A stretch of DNA of 64,000 nucleotides from Immersiella caudata (taxonomy: Eukaryota; Ascomycota; Sordariomycetes; Sordariales; Lasiosphaeriaceae), in NCBI GenBank assembly GCA_030512335.1, contig JAULSU010000008.1:248001-312000 (forward strand). The letters are read 5' to 3'. Positions 54,086 to 64,000 of this stretch are shown piece by piece. The notes below the pieces were generated by a model that was not told the origin of the DNA, searched no databases, and saw only the letters and a list, made by a program, of their open reading frames with translations. Positions within the stretch are counted from its first letter, which is position 1, and every line of letters starts with the position of its first letter. The position numbers were made by a program, and so were the translations under genes.

Positions 54086-55865
54086 CGTCGTGATGGTTGA
54101 GGTTTCGTTGCGGTGGACCAAGGAATCGGGAAGGGCCGGCGCTGTGATTTTCTCGCGTTTTTCGGCGGGCTCAATTGGCGCGGATGGCACGGGCTTTTTC
54201 TCCTCGCAACGACGGCTGTCCCGAATGGATACACAGCACGGAATCGGCTCTGGGCGGATGGCGCAAAGGAACAGGTCGAAGGAGGAGAATTGGCGGCTGG
54301 CGAAGTGGACGAAGCGATGCTTGCTTCTGTTGAGAAGGTCGAGGGGAGGGATCTGGGAGAGATAAATGGGCTTTTTCACAAGCTCGACAGTTAGCGGCAG
54401 GCTTGGACAATTCCCCACGAACCTTGACGCCTCGGCCAATAGCGCGCGTTGAGGCTGCAGCCCAAGCCAGGAATTCCCGAACGCCGGAGTCTGCACGCTG
54501 CAGGCTGGGTCCCAAAAACCACGCCATCTCCTGCACCTACCCACCCATATCGCAGCGTTTCATAGGGCTCTCCCCCTCCAAAAGATAAGGACACACAGCG
54601 ACATTAAATCGCCGGCAGCCAATTGCATCCGTTCTAACGTCTAGTTGAAAGGGTTGCGAATGCAGAATTCTCACGCGGCGTCGCCGTGACTTTATTGAGC
54701 CTCGAAGAAAATTTCTTCCCTCAAAAATCTGCGGATGGGGTCATCGCCGATACTCGGCGGGCGCCCGGCTGGTCAGCGCCCAGAGCCGTCAGGTTTTATC
54801 GTTTGTCGATGCTGCCTTCCCCGCGCATCCAACAGATGGATTGCCCAACGAACGCTTGTACCATAACCTCATCGCATGAGGTGATTTGGCTGCCAACGCT
54901 CGCGTGTCCCGTCCGAGGCACCCCGCTAACCCCCACATTGCGCGACTTGAACCGGACGAGCTGCTTAGGACCCGGGTCTCCCGGTCATGTCAAAGTCGTG
55001 TTCGCTCGTGCGAAGCGTCCAGTTGGTAGGGCGATGCTCCGTACCCCGCTCCACATGCCCAATGGCCACGAGCGAGCGAGATTGCTAGGTTCTGGCTACT
55101 GCAAGCAAGCATTGCTGCCACCCCAAAAGTTCGAAGGACCTCCACCTCCACATCAAATCACCTTTGCCCCCCCACTAACAACTTACCCAGCACCAGACAG
55201 CATTGCCTGTTATGCGTGCTCGCAGGCAGGCCTGGATGCGGGGGCAGCGGGAGGTGGTTCGGCGCTTGGCCCCGCGGTGGGATCCCTCGGTTCCGGCTTG
55301 CCTTCGCTCGTAAGGTCGCCGCATCCGCTCATCGCACGGACCGGTTGACCGTCATAGCGCAACGTCAATCCCCTGTCTTGGCATGAGTTCCAGAGTGCGG
55401 GTCTTGTCAGTGATGCGCTACTCGTCGTTAGGGTTGGTTGGCGGAGAGCGGAGGTACCGGCCAGGTGCCAAGTGATCAACAGAATGGCGAGCTGATGCGA
55501 CGAAAGAACAGAAATTGAAGCTACCCCCCTCCCCCGCAAGCATTTGCTCCCATCTTCACGGCGTCACCGCTAGTGTTTTGGTTTAGTCGGTATTCTCGTG
55601 CTGCGAGCCCATCACCAACATCGATGCCAAGGCTGAATAGGGCGAGCCACATTCCTTCTGTTTCCCGCTCGGATGCACTGCAGAATGGTCTGGGCCATGG
55701 CGGACCTCGACAACGTGATTGGCTCGCTGCTTGCTTCTCCTGGACCTCGGCGACGTATATTCGGACAATGGCCCAACGGCTGATCGCTGCGGGGGTCCCT
55801 TTCTTTGTTCGTACCTCGAGTCGGGTTGAGGCTCCAGAGGGAACGCATCCACGCCAGTGACAGGA
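54086..55865. other. Long intergenic region
   Basis: About 1.8 kb between the divergent KGD4 and antiporter genes. A 220-codon plus-strand frame (54686-55348) is Pro-rich with no domain and was not accepted. No RNA gene or repeat was identified. Confidence 0.35.
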
Positions 55866-58449
55866 ATGACCGCAATGGTGACAGTCACAGTGACGACCAT
55901 CATGTCCGCCGTCACGACGGCCGCTTCGGCGACGGCGGCGAGGGCCCCGGCGCAGGCCGGAGTGTTTGAGGGGCTGAATCCCACAATCTACAATCCCGCC
56001 GACCCCATCATCCTCTTCATCATCCAGGCGACCATCGTCATCGCTTTGACGCGGCTTCTGTACTGGCCCCTAACCAAGATCCGAGAGCCGCGTGTCATTG
56101 CCGAGGTCATCACGGTGAGCACCCCGGACCACATGGTTCCTTCCCAGAACTTGATTCTGACAGTCAGTTTTAGGGAATCATTCTAGGACCTTCGGTGATG
56201 GGCCGCATCCCTGGCTTCACGGCAACCATCTTCCCGCCGGCTGGAATGGCCCCGTTCCGGCTGGCCGCCAACATCGGCCTCATCCTGTTTCTGTTTCTTG
56301 TCGGGCTTGAAATCAATCTCAACTACCTGCTCAGCAACTGGCGAATCACCATCAGCGTGGCCACTCTCGACATGGCAGTACCATTTGGGCTGGGCGTGGC
56401 CCTCACCTATGAGCTCTACAAACCAGTTTGCGAGCGAACCGGGTACGGCACCTGTCTCGTTTGGCGTCTTCGCCCTCTTCATCGGTGTGGCCATCGCCAT
56501 CACGGCCTTCCCCGTCCTGTGCCGAATCCTGAGATCGCTCAAGTTGCTCAACACGACGGTCGGTGTCATCGTCTTGACCTCGGGTATCGCCAATGACGTT
56601 GTCGGCTGGATATTGCTGGCGCTATGCGTCACACTAGTAAATGCTGGAGCCGGTATCACCGCATTGTGGGTGCTACTTGCAACTGTCGGGTACAGCCTGT
56701 TCCTTGCTTATGCCGTGCACTCGGCCTTCATGACGGTGCTACGACGGACGCACAGCCTCGAGAACGGACCAGCCGAGGGTGTTGTTGCGCTGACCATCTT
56801 CTTGGTGCTGGCGTCGGCCTTTTTCACCAGCGTCATCGGCGTTCACTCCATCTTCGGAGCCTTTATGGTCGGCCTGATGTGTCCTCACGAGGGCGGTTTT
56901 GCTATCAGGCTGACTGTAAAGATCGAAGATCTCACGTCAACCCTCTTCGTCCCGCTCTTCTTTGCCCTATCCGGCATCAATACCAACCTCGCGCTCCTCG
57001 ACAGCGGCGTCGTATGGGGCTATGTAATTGCTGTCACCGTGGTGGCCTTTATGAGCAAGATGATTGGTGGCACTCTGGGGGCTCGATTCAACGGCATGGT
57101 CTGGCGTGAGTCTTTCACCATTGGCGCCCTCATGTCGTGCAAGGGGCTGGTCGAGCTCATTGTGCTGAACATTGGCCTCCAAGCCAAGATTCTGAGCACC
57201 CGGACCTTCACCATCTTCGTCGTCATGGCACTGGTCACGACCTTTGCGACGGCCCCGCTGGTGAGCTGGCTGTATCCTCCATGGTACCAGCAGAAGTTGG
57301 ACCTGTGGAAGAAGAGCAAGATTGACTGGGATGGGAATCCCATTGTGCCCAGCGAGAGGGAGGCGCAGGAGAAGGACCTTCAGGAGGACGTTGCCAACCG
57401 CTTGCCAGTGTATCTCCGTACCGATGGGCTGTCTAGCATCTTGTCCCTTCTTTCCCTGTCGGCAGCACGCGTGGTATCTCGGAGCCCTCGGACTCAACGC
57501 CACTTCGAGTGCACGGTTGCCGACTGGTGGAGCTGACAGAGCGTAGCTCGTCCGTCATGACGGTGTCCGAGATCGAAGAGGATGCCGGCCAGGACCCCAT
57601 CGTCAAAGCTTTCGGAACCTCTACTGCCAACAATACAGCACGCGACGTCTTCGTCTCGGGTCAAGTCGCAGTGGTGCCCGAGGGATCCTTTGCAGATGCA
57701 CTCGCCACGCAGGCTGTCCGGGGCAGCAGTGACCTCATCCTTGTTCCCTGAAGCGAGACAGGCACGCTGGCCAAGATGCCATCATTCTTTTCGCTTCCCA
57801 AGACCTCGGATCTGGTCGAAAACCGAGACTTTGCCACTTTGACCAGCCAAATCTTCTCTGCGGCGGCACACATCGCTGGCGTTGGTGTATTTATTGACAA
57901 GTCTTTGCTGGCTGACAAATCCGGCGACGCTGGACTCGCTGCGCCTCTGTCGAGATAGCTCACACGTGACACCACCGGGATCAGTCTGGCCGAGGCTCAT
58001 GATAATGCCGTCGAGTTTCGCCCTGCCAATGTAGGGGGTCACCGGCTCACCCGCACCCCCTATGTGGGCGGCCATGACGGACATTCTCGGGGACCGGGTG
58101 AAGTCCCGAGCAGCCCTTGCTGATGACGTGGTCGCGGCGCTTCTTGCGGCTCCCTCGGACTCATTCGCACAAGACGTTGCATCGTCCTCGCTTTTGGTCG
58201 TCCTTGGGAGGGGAGTCCGTTCGGCGGCGTTTGATGGGTCTGCGGATGCGGCCACTTCGGTCTTGGGGTCAGTGGCGCCGAAAGTGATTGCGGCACAGGG
58301 AAAGACCGCTGTTGGCAAGGCTTCAGCGAGTCTTTTGGTCGTTCAGGCACAGACTGCGGCACCAGTGCGGGAACATCGGAAGAAGCAAGGTGTTGCTGTG
58401 GCTGCTGCGCCAAAAAAGGGCATGGAGTCACACGAGAGCGGGCATTGAG
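55866..58449 (+). pseudogene. K+/H+ antiporter (KHA1-like, CPA2), disrupted
   Basis: From the ATG at 55866 the membrane domain is readable: PADPIILFIIQATIVIALTR, an intron (56114-56172 approximately), GIILGPSVMGRIPGF, LILFLFLVGLEINL, FGVFALFIGVAIAITAFPVL and GALMSCKGLVELIVLNIGL. These are typical of fungal Kha1-type endomembrane antiporters. Frame changes occur near 56424 (one extra A in a run of three) and near 57450. The C-terminal cytosolic domain (VHGCRLVELTERSSSVMTVS) is followed by TGA at 57749 where Trp is expected (LILVP-stop-SETGT) and TAG at 57957 (APLSR-stop-LTRDTTG). Later sequence is frameshifted. The two stops look like G-to-A and C-to-T changes. As read it cannot make a full protein. 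Confidence 0.75.
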
Positions 58450-59027
58450 CGTGCCCTCGGATTTACCGTACATTGGATGAGATAAATCGGGCAAGGAGCC
58501 ACGTTCCATGGTAATTGATTCTCTTTGCCATCAGAAGACCGAGGAGATCTGCAATTCAGGGGTAGTACTGGAAGGATTCTGTTACGCGATTTTGGATTGT
58601 CTCGCCGCACCACAACGCCCAACTTGTCAGCCTGAGGGGCATCCTGCCTTCCAAATTTTGACAGTATTGACATGGAATTCCTTCCAGAAGTCTTGCGCGC
58701 CACATCTTGCCAGGGATCTTCCTAGTCTAACCCTAGGTACCGGTTCCCGTGTGGTGCTTTGCCGCAGTCGCGCCGCAGCTAGGTTCTGGTTTGAAGGATG
58801 AATGTGCCGCACCCCGAGCAACCATTGTATGAGTTGTTCAGTCCGACTTCGTGTCGTGGTAACTTTCACTGTCCACTCGAATATTTTCTGATCTAGGGGT
58901 AAACGTCAATCCGCCCCCGAAGTGTGGTATAAAAGATCCTCAACAGCCCTTAGTTCAGCATAATCTCAATACTTAGCTTTCCATCTCCACCACTCAACCT
59001 TGCAGCATCTCAGTCACCCGAATAAAA
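58450..59027. other. Intergenic with promoter of next gene
   Basis: No gene. It contains the core promoter of the secreted-protein gene (TATA box at 58928) and a CT-rich leader ending in CACCCGAATAAAAATG. Confidence 0.4.
58928..58934 (+). promoter_or_regulatory. TATA box (TATAAAA)
   Basis: A consensus TATAAAA lies 94 bases upstream of the ATG at 59028, followed by a CT-rich, CAA-containing leader typical of strongly expressed fungal genes. Confidence 0.65.
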
Positions 59028-59523
59028 ATGAAGCCAATCCAAGTTGCTAGCCTCATTGCTGCCTTTGGCACTGCAGCGGTGTCGGCCTCGCCCCTTGCTA
59101 GCGAGATCCAGGCTCGAGCCCCTATCACCAGCGCCGACTTTTCGAGCTTTGCTGTTACATGCTCGTCATCCGAGTGCAGGTAAGCTTCTAAGGACCGTAG
59201 AGTTCGTGCTCCTGACAGAGCTCGGCTGACCAAATTCCAGTATTTCAACCAACATCGTCCTCCAGCCCGAGGGCTATGCCGTCTCTTGCACGCACACCAT
59301 CCCCGGCTCAACTCTTCCGTCTACTGGTGGCATCTGGACTTGCTCCGACACTCTGGTTTGGCCGCGCTACAACAGGGGTCCCTTTGAGAATGCCCCTTAC
59401 CGCATAGTCTTGACTGATGGCCGGGACCCCACCAATGCTGCGACAGTCAGGTATGACTCGCCGAGGAGTGACTGGCCGGGTGATGCTGGGTACAGTGGCC
59501 CGACAAGCTTCACCGCCGTGTAG
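59028..59523 (+). CDS. Small secreted protein, 144 residues
   Basis: Two exons (59028-59179 and 59241-59523) give 144 residues with a signal peptide (MKPIQVASLIAAFGTAAVSA) and a dibasic-like site (EIQAR) before APITSADFSSF. Four cysteines remain (TCSSSEC, SCTH, TCSD), enough for two disulfides. The mature part looks like a compact beta protein (VLQPEGYAVSCTHTIPG). The family was not identified; similar small secreted proteins occur in many Sordariomycetes. A strong TATA box suggests good expression. Confidence 0.75.
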
Positions 59524-59775
59524 AGGGTTATCCGAGTTAGGCTTTCTTTCGTGGGGTCACGGTTTCCTTGGAACTAGGGGTAGGACCAGAGTGGTTGCAG
59601 TGGATAGATGATAGAGAAATAGAAGTTGCTTCTTGGGAGCCTCCCGAGGTCGATTTGTTCTGTGCACGGATACAGTTACATGTGTTCCATGCCAGATGCC
59701 TTCGTGTCGGTACCAAGCGCAGCGGGCACTCTTCAAGGTGGGCGCGGGGCTTTGAAGCTCCAGCCACTATTCAAC

Positions 59776-61174
59776 ATGATTTGCAGCATCTGCGGCGACT
59801 TTGTCGGGAAAGGAGAGCTTCACCATGGTTCATCTGACTCTGACCTCCTTGAATCCAGCCGCAACCGAAGGGTTCAAGGCTTGAGCTGGCAAGACTTCCT
59901 GGGCTCTGCAAACAGTTACTACATTTGTGACGTCCTCGTTCGTGGCAATCGTCAATGTTTCGACCAGCACCATGTCAATGAGGGGGATATTGCCAGCCTT
60001 GGCATCCACTGCTACTACCAAAACAGGTTTGACGAGGATGGCGAACACAATCCTCAGAAACAGATCTGCTTTTAACTGAATGACGGCGCTTGGTTTTTAG
60101 TGGAGATCTCTGCCACAGAGTGTGAGAACCATGGCAAATAACGAACTTGAGTTTGTGCTCATACTTGCTCACAAATTCTGTAACTCACCAGCTAATCCGA
60201 TCCTACTTTGCTGGGTTATCGATGTCAGCCTTGAAGACGGAGTAGTTAGACTTGTTGAAACAAAGAGAATGCCGGCCTCTACATCCTGGTTAAGCTATTG
60301 CTGGGGCAAGACACAAATCATCACGACGACCAAGTCCACCCTTGCTGCCTATCTTGAGCCCATTCCGATCGATGTTTTCCTCAACACTTTTCGCGATGCT
60401 GTTCTCTTTACGCGGCGCCTGGGCATATGGTACATCTGGATCGACCCCCTCTGTATTATCCAGGACTCACGCCGGGACTGGGACACCGAATCTACAAAGA
60501 TGAGCGGGATTTACTCCAATGCCTGTCTTACCATTGCGGCGACTCACTCGCACGATGGGCATGGGGGTTTGTTCCGCCCAGCCCCTGACATCCATCTAAC
60601 GGGAAGCACCCCACCGGGAGAAGAATACATGCTCTTCTTCCGCAAGCGGATCGACCATCACCACGGAGCCATTCTGACCGCCAGGGAAACTGGCCACGCC
60701 ACCATCGACCACTACACTCTGCTCGCCCGGAGCTGGGTCTACCAGGAGCGCATGCTTTCCACACAAGTGCTGCACTTTGGCTACCACGAGCTCTGGGTTA
60801 GGGGTAGGGTTAGGATTTGAAGCGTGCAGCGTGACGCCCGCGGCGGTAGATGAGTTCGGCGCCATCAGGGAGGGGTCATTGCGTCTGAGGGGAGGGGGGT
60901 GCTAGTGGGCGGAGCGCTTACGGGTAACGGAAGTGTTTTGCTGGCAGGGGTGGAGAGCTTTTCCTTTTTTTCCGACTACGCGCTCCACGAGCCGGGCCCA
61001 GATCAAGTTCTTGCCGGCGCAAAGGTGGCCTGTTTGGGGATGAGCCGTCTGGAGAGCAGCAAGAGACAATTATTTGTGTGGCTGGTCCTGCGACTACGTC
61101 CCGAAAGGGGGGACAATGTCTTTCAGAGGATTGGGAGCATTCGGCCCCACACAGGTCGATCGGGTAAGGGGTAG
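59776..61174 (+). pseudogene. HET-domain gene broken by telomere-like insertion
   Basis: The N-terminal part starts with a Cys-rich motif (MICSICGDF ... SWQDFLGSA), typical of one HET-protein class. After stops near 60073 the frame recovers with VIDVSLEDGVVRLVETK, SYCWGK, GIWYIWIDPLCIIQDSRRDW and SGIYSNACLTIAATHSHDGH, the HET domain proper. At WVYQERMLSTQVLHFGYHEL the gene meets a 19-bp telomere-like insertion (60797-60815) that shifts the frame. HET C-terminal sequence resumes after it (SDYALHEPGPDQVLAGAKVA ... GDNVFQRIGSI), ending at 61174. It is a dead allorecognition-type gene. Confidence 0.72.
60797..60815 (+). repeat. Short interstitial telomere-like sequence
   Basis: The sequence GTTAGGGGTAGGGTTAGGA is a slightly imperfect run of the TTAGGG telomere repeat of filamentous fungi. 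It interrupts a HET gene. Removing these 19 bases would bring TGG directly before TTTGAAGCG and restore a continuous HET-like frame, so it appears to be an insertion made at a break. Confidence 0.7.
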
Positions 61175-62475
61175 GTGGACCCTTTGAGTCCTGTCCATGA
61201 TTCCGCATCTGAAGAAACGGTTACAATAATCTGACATATGATTTTCTGGATCTGGAGTGTCGGTACATTGAGCTGGTGCCTGTGGGGGCGCTCTCTGCGG
61301 CAACTGTGCCCACCCACCCATGGATTTCAGGATGCACTGGAAATTCAGGGACCCGCAGAGGGTAGAGTTTAAGTCTAGCGATCCAATAATCCTGTGCTTG
61401 GGATTCATTTAGTAGCTGAGATTTTCTCTCACTGGTTGGTGATGGTTGTGGTTCTTGATGGACTAATGCAGGCCGCGCCGTCCCGAGAGGGAAGGATGGC
61501 GCGATGCGGGAGCGCAACAAGGGTCGTTCGGCTAAGTCGGCCTGGGCGTTTGCTTATTTGCCATTTGCGCAAGTTTTTGCGCCGGAGAAGGGTCTAGACG
61601 CTCTGAGTCTGTACCAGGGCGTGGATGGGTTGACTTGGGATTACACCAGGCGATACGATATGCGGAGGAGGTAACATCGTGGCGCTTGGGCCCAAGGGGC
61701 AGGACGCAAGAGGAAGGTTAAGCCGGGTAGGGCTAGGAATTACAACCGAGACCTGGGTAGGCAAGCTTTCAGGGGGCTTACCGTGTGCACGGTTCAACAA
61801 GGAGCGGGACGGTTGTGGCTTTGCACATATTGTTAAATTTACTGTTCATAACAGGTGGAGTAATATTGTGTCTTGACAGGAGCAGTACTAAGCCCTTGAG
61901 TTGCCTTATGGGATGGAACTTGTCACCGTCTGGAGCAAATTTCCGAAGTTGGGGGGTGTTATTGCTTTCCAATGCCTTGTCAGCTACCTACCTACAGAGA
62001 TGGTCTTTCGAGGTCTAAGTTAGCATTCGGGCAACCGCAAGCGAGTGCAACCTTCTGTCCATAGGACAGCCTCGACTGCCAAACCGAGGCAGGGAAAAGG
62101 GGTAACCATCACGAGTGCCTAGGTGCGTGACTGTCCAAGGGGTGAAGAGTTCGACAAACTATTGATTATTTTATTGGGCTTGGCTGGGAAGAGAACGGCG
62201 GCCTACAATTAGCAAGGGAACGTTGCGCAGGCGCGCATAGAGTTGCTCACGACAGATGGTGGCGGCAGCGGAAAAGGATCGATGGCAAACATGCTCCCGC
62301 GTCAACAGGCACCAGCTAGCTACTGGGGAGAGGTTAGCACCGACTCTGATAACTGGTGTGATTTCTGTATAAATATCACGGTGGTAGACATCAAAACTTG
62401 GCTTTCCCTTGTCATCAGCACCTTCTTCCAGGTAGTCACTCTTTTGAAACCAAATCCCAACAGACATTCATTATC
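61175..62475. other. Intergenic with promoter of next gene
   Basis: About 1.3 kb without a supported gene. It ends in the promoter of the partial secreted-protein gene. Confidence 0.35.
62368..62375 (+). promoter_or_regulatory. TATA box (TATAAATA)
   Basis: TATAAATA lies 108 bases before the ATG at 62476, a usual core-promoter distance in fungi. Confidence 0.55.
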
Positions 62476-64000
62476 ATGATCAAGCTTCTCTCCTTCCTCC
62501 TATTCATCCTGGGGGTGCTGGCGGTAGATGTTCCCATATTCCTCACTGGCGCTCTGGTGGATGCCACGGCTACTGACGACTCTTACAACACTGGTGGCAC
62601 CATTTCTGTCAACGGCTGGATCATCAATGTCCCCAAGAACATGATTGTCACTTTCCCCGCCGCCTTTGTTCCCTGGAAGGACTTTGTCGCTGACAAAACT
62701 GCCGTCATGGGGTTTGAGGTCACGGTGAGTTCGGCCCGGAGGACAGGACTTCAGCTTGGCTGGGAACTCCGGCTCTAACAAGGGCCAGATCCAAGGAAAT
62801 ACTGTCAACGGCAACCCTATTGCAGCCCAGATCATCATCCAGGAGTTCACCATGGAGATGAACCAAGGCTACATCGACGCCATCAACTTTGACGGCTCGA
62901 TGCAGATTCGAAATGGGCCCATCGTCCGCATCAACGACCCCAACGCGGTTTTCACAGCGGGATACTCATACCCCTTCATGGTGTGTGACGACAAGAGCCC
63001 CAGCGTCAGCGCCTACTCCGGGTTCCCCATGTGTGTGCCGCGGTCATCCAACGATACCCTCTGCCCTCTGTCCAACCGACCCCTTCTGCCAGGTTCCGGT
63101 GCGCCGAGGCGCGTCTTGTGGGTCAACCCAAGTCCACGCTTAGCATGAACACGAAGAACCCTGACAATTTGACAGCCAAGCCCCTGACCCTCTCGTCATG
63201 GCCCCTTTTATGGTCGGCGACTTCATTGTGTATCGCGGTTTCCGTGCCCCAAACAACGAGCTTATTGCCTTTGAGATCGTTGCGTGGAACGTCCAGGTCA
63301 CCACATCGGGCGCCCCGACTTACATCCGCGTCGAGGAGGTACTTGTCGGCGTGTACACGTCGGATACTAGCGGTGAGGTTGCCGAAACCCGATTCGTAGG
63401 AGTTGTCTCGGACCCCGCCGTCACCATTTCGATCCAAGCCATCGATATCGACCCCTGCACCGGCGAGGAATCGTACCGCTCTATGGGTGTGGCCCAAGAG
63501 CGCCCCGAGGCCGGCGGTCGGAACAAGTGGATCTCGCGCATCGATGGCGACAGGCTGCCGAGTGTCTACACGCGCGAGTACCGAGCTATCGCCAGTACCG
63601 GCACCGTGCTGACCAGGAACAACATCCTTGCCGGTCAGTACGTTGCGCCCATCCTGGAGTGGATCCAGCCCGAGCTGCTTGTGCCTGGCAACGAGCCCCT
63701 GATCAGCCGGTTTGGCGGCATGAGCCACCTGACGAAGGGTGTTGGCCCCGATGCGAACGGAAACATCTTTGGTCCCCTCGATCCTTTCCCCGAGACCGGC
63801 GTGGCTGTCTTTGACGTCTCCACTTGCCCTCCTACCACCGGGGAGCCCGGAGAACCCGGGGAGCCCGGCGCCGGCGTGATACCCGCCGCCCGCATCCAAG
63901 GCACTATTGGAACCGCCGTCACCGTCCTGTCGCCCAACGTGCTTTACGTCCGCTCTGACGATACCTTCACCCTAAAGGGCTTTCAGGACAACACCAGCCC
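62476..64000 (+). CDS. Secreted protein of unknown family, partial at right edge
   Basis: The ATG at 62476 gives a signal peptide (MIKLLSFLLFILGVLAVD) and a beta-rich region (GALVDATATDDSYNTGGTIS). After an intron (62725 to about 62788) comes QGNTVNGNPIAAQIIIQEF and a cysteine region (VCDDKSPSVSAYSGFPMCVP). A second join near 63090-63170 is needed to reach DPLVMAPFMVGDFIVYRG, and its phase is not resolved (a missed intron or one-base shift). The frame then stays open to the edge: VYTSDTSGEVAETRFVGV, IQAIDIDPCTGEESYRSMG, a Gly-Glu-Pro tract (GEPGEPGEPG near 63840) and TVLSPNVLYVRSDDTF. It belongs to a fungal secreted-protein type I cannot name. The C-terminus lies outside the window. Confidence 0.68.

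Noticed and set aside
54686..55348. Plus-strand 220-codon open frame in the long intergenic region
   Set aside because: Pro-rich chance-like sequence with no recognisable feature.

Overview
The window is nuclear DNA of a filamentous ascomycete (Pezizomycotina, probably a plant-associated Sordariomycete). The evidence is the many short GT-AG introns (45-80 nt, CTAAC/CTGAC-type branch points), HET-domain genes, an ankyrin STAND/NLR-like gene, fungal rhodopsin-like, MARVEL and RUS proteins, plant-wall enzymes (GH28 rhamnogalacturonase, GH30 xylanase), and C-to-T stop codons and repeat differences typical of repeat-induced point mutation (RIP). The species cannot be named from the sequence. No rRNA, tRNA, CRISPR array or intact transposon was recognised.

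Layout. 0-4.3 kb: sparse DNA with a cluster of CACAGCTGTG palindromes, one defensin-like cysteine-rich secreted peptide, and two related small secreted proteins. 4.36-15.06 kb: the most interesting block. A 1007-residue ankyrin/subtilisin (S8) protein and a 295-residue probably beta-rich protein of unknown function lie on the minus strand. They are head-to-head with a giant plus-strand alpha/beta-hydrolase - NACHT-like - ankyrin - ZZ-finger protein. A dead ankyrin gene (15.2-16.8 kb) follows. I propose this block is a protease/effector/receptor module of the fungal NLR or allorecognition kind; this is inference. 17-35 kb: secreted and metabolic genes: a broken Thr-rich secreted protein, GH28, chitin deacetylase, a dienelactone-hydrolase-like protein, a rhodopsin-like membrane protein, two small secreted or anchored proteins, an FSH1-type hydrolase, a broken F-box gene, a broken GFA gene and GH30. 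35.3-37.4 kb: a P450 pseudogene containing a 311-bp tandem duplication whose copies differ by RIP-type transitions. 38.2-54.1 kb: mostly core genes: an ENA-type cation ATPase, a hemerythrin-like protein, a MARVEL protein (disrupted as read), mevalonate diphosphate decarboxylase, a RUS/DUF647 protein, a cytochrome heme lyase, and KGD4. A HET remnant lies among them. 55.9-58.4 kb: a K+/H+ antiporter gene with frameshifts and stops. 59-64 kb: a small secreted protein, a HET pseudogene broken by a 19-bp telomere-like insertion, and a partial secreted protein running off the right edge.

Intact housekeeping genes alternate with decayed accessory genes. Two kinds of damage are seen. C/G-to-T/A transitions making TAG or TGA point to RIP. 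Single-base shifts, some in homopolymers, could be real or could be assembly errors, and only reads can tell. Gene models were spliced by eye from splice signals, reading phase and family patterns, so exon limits are predictions.
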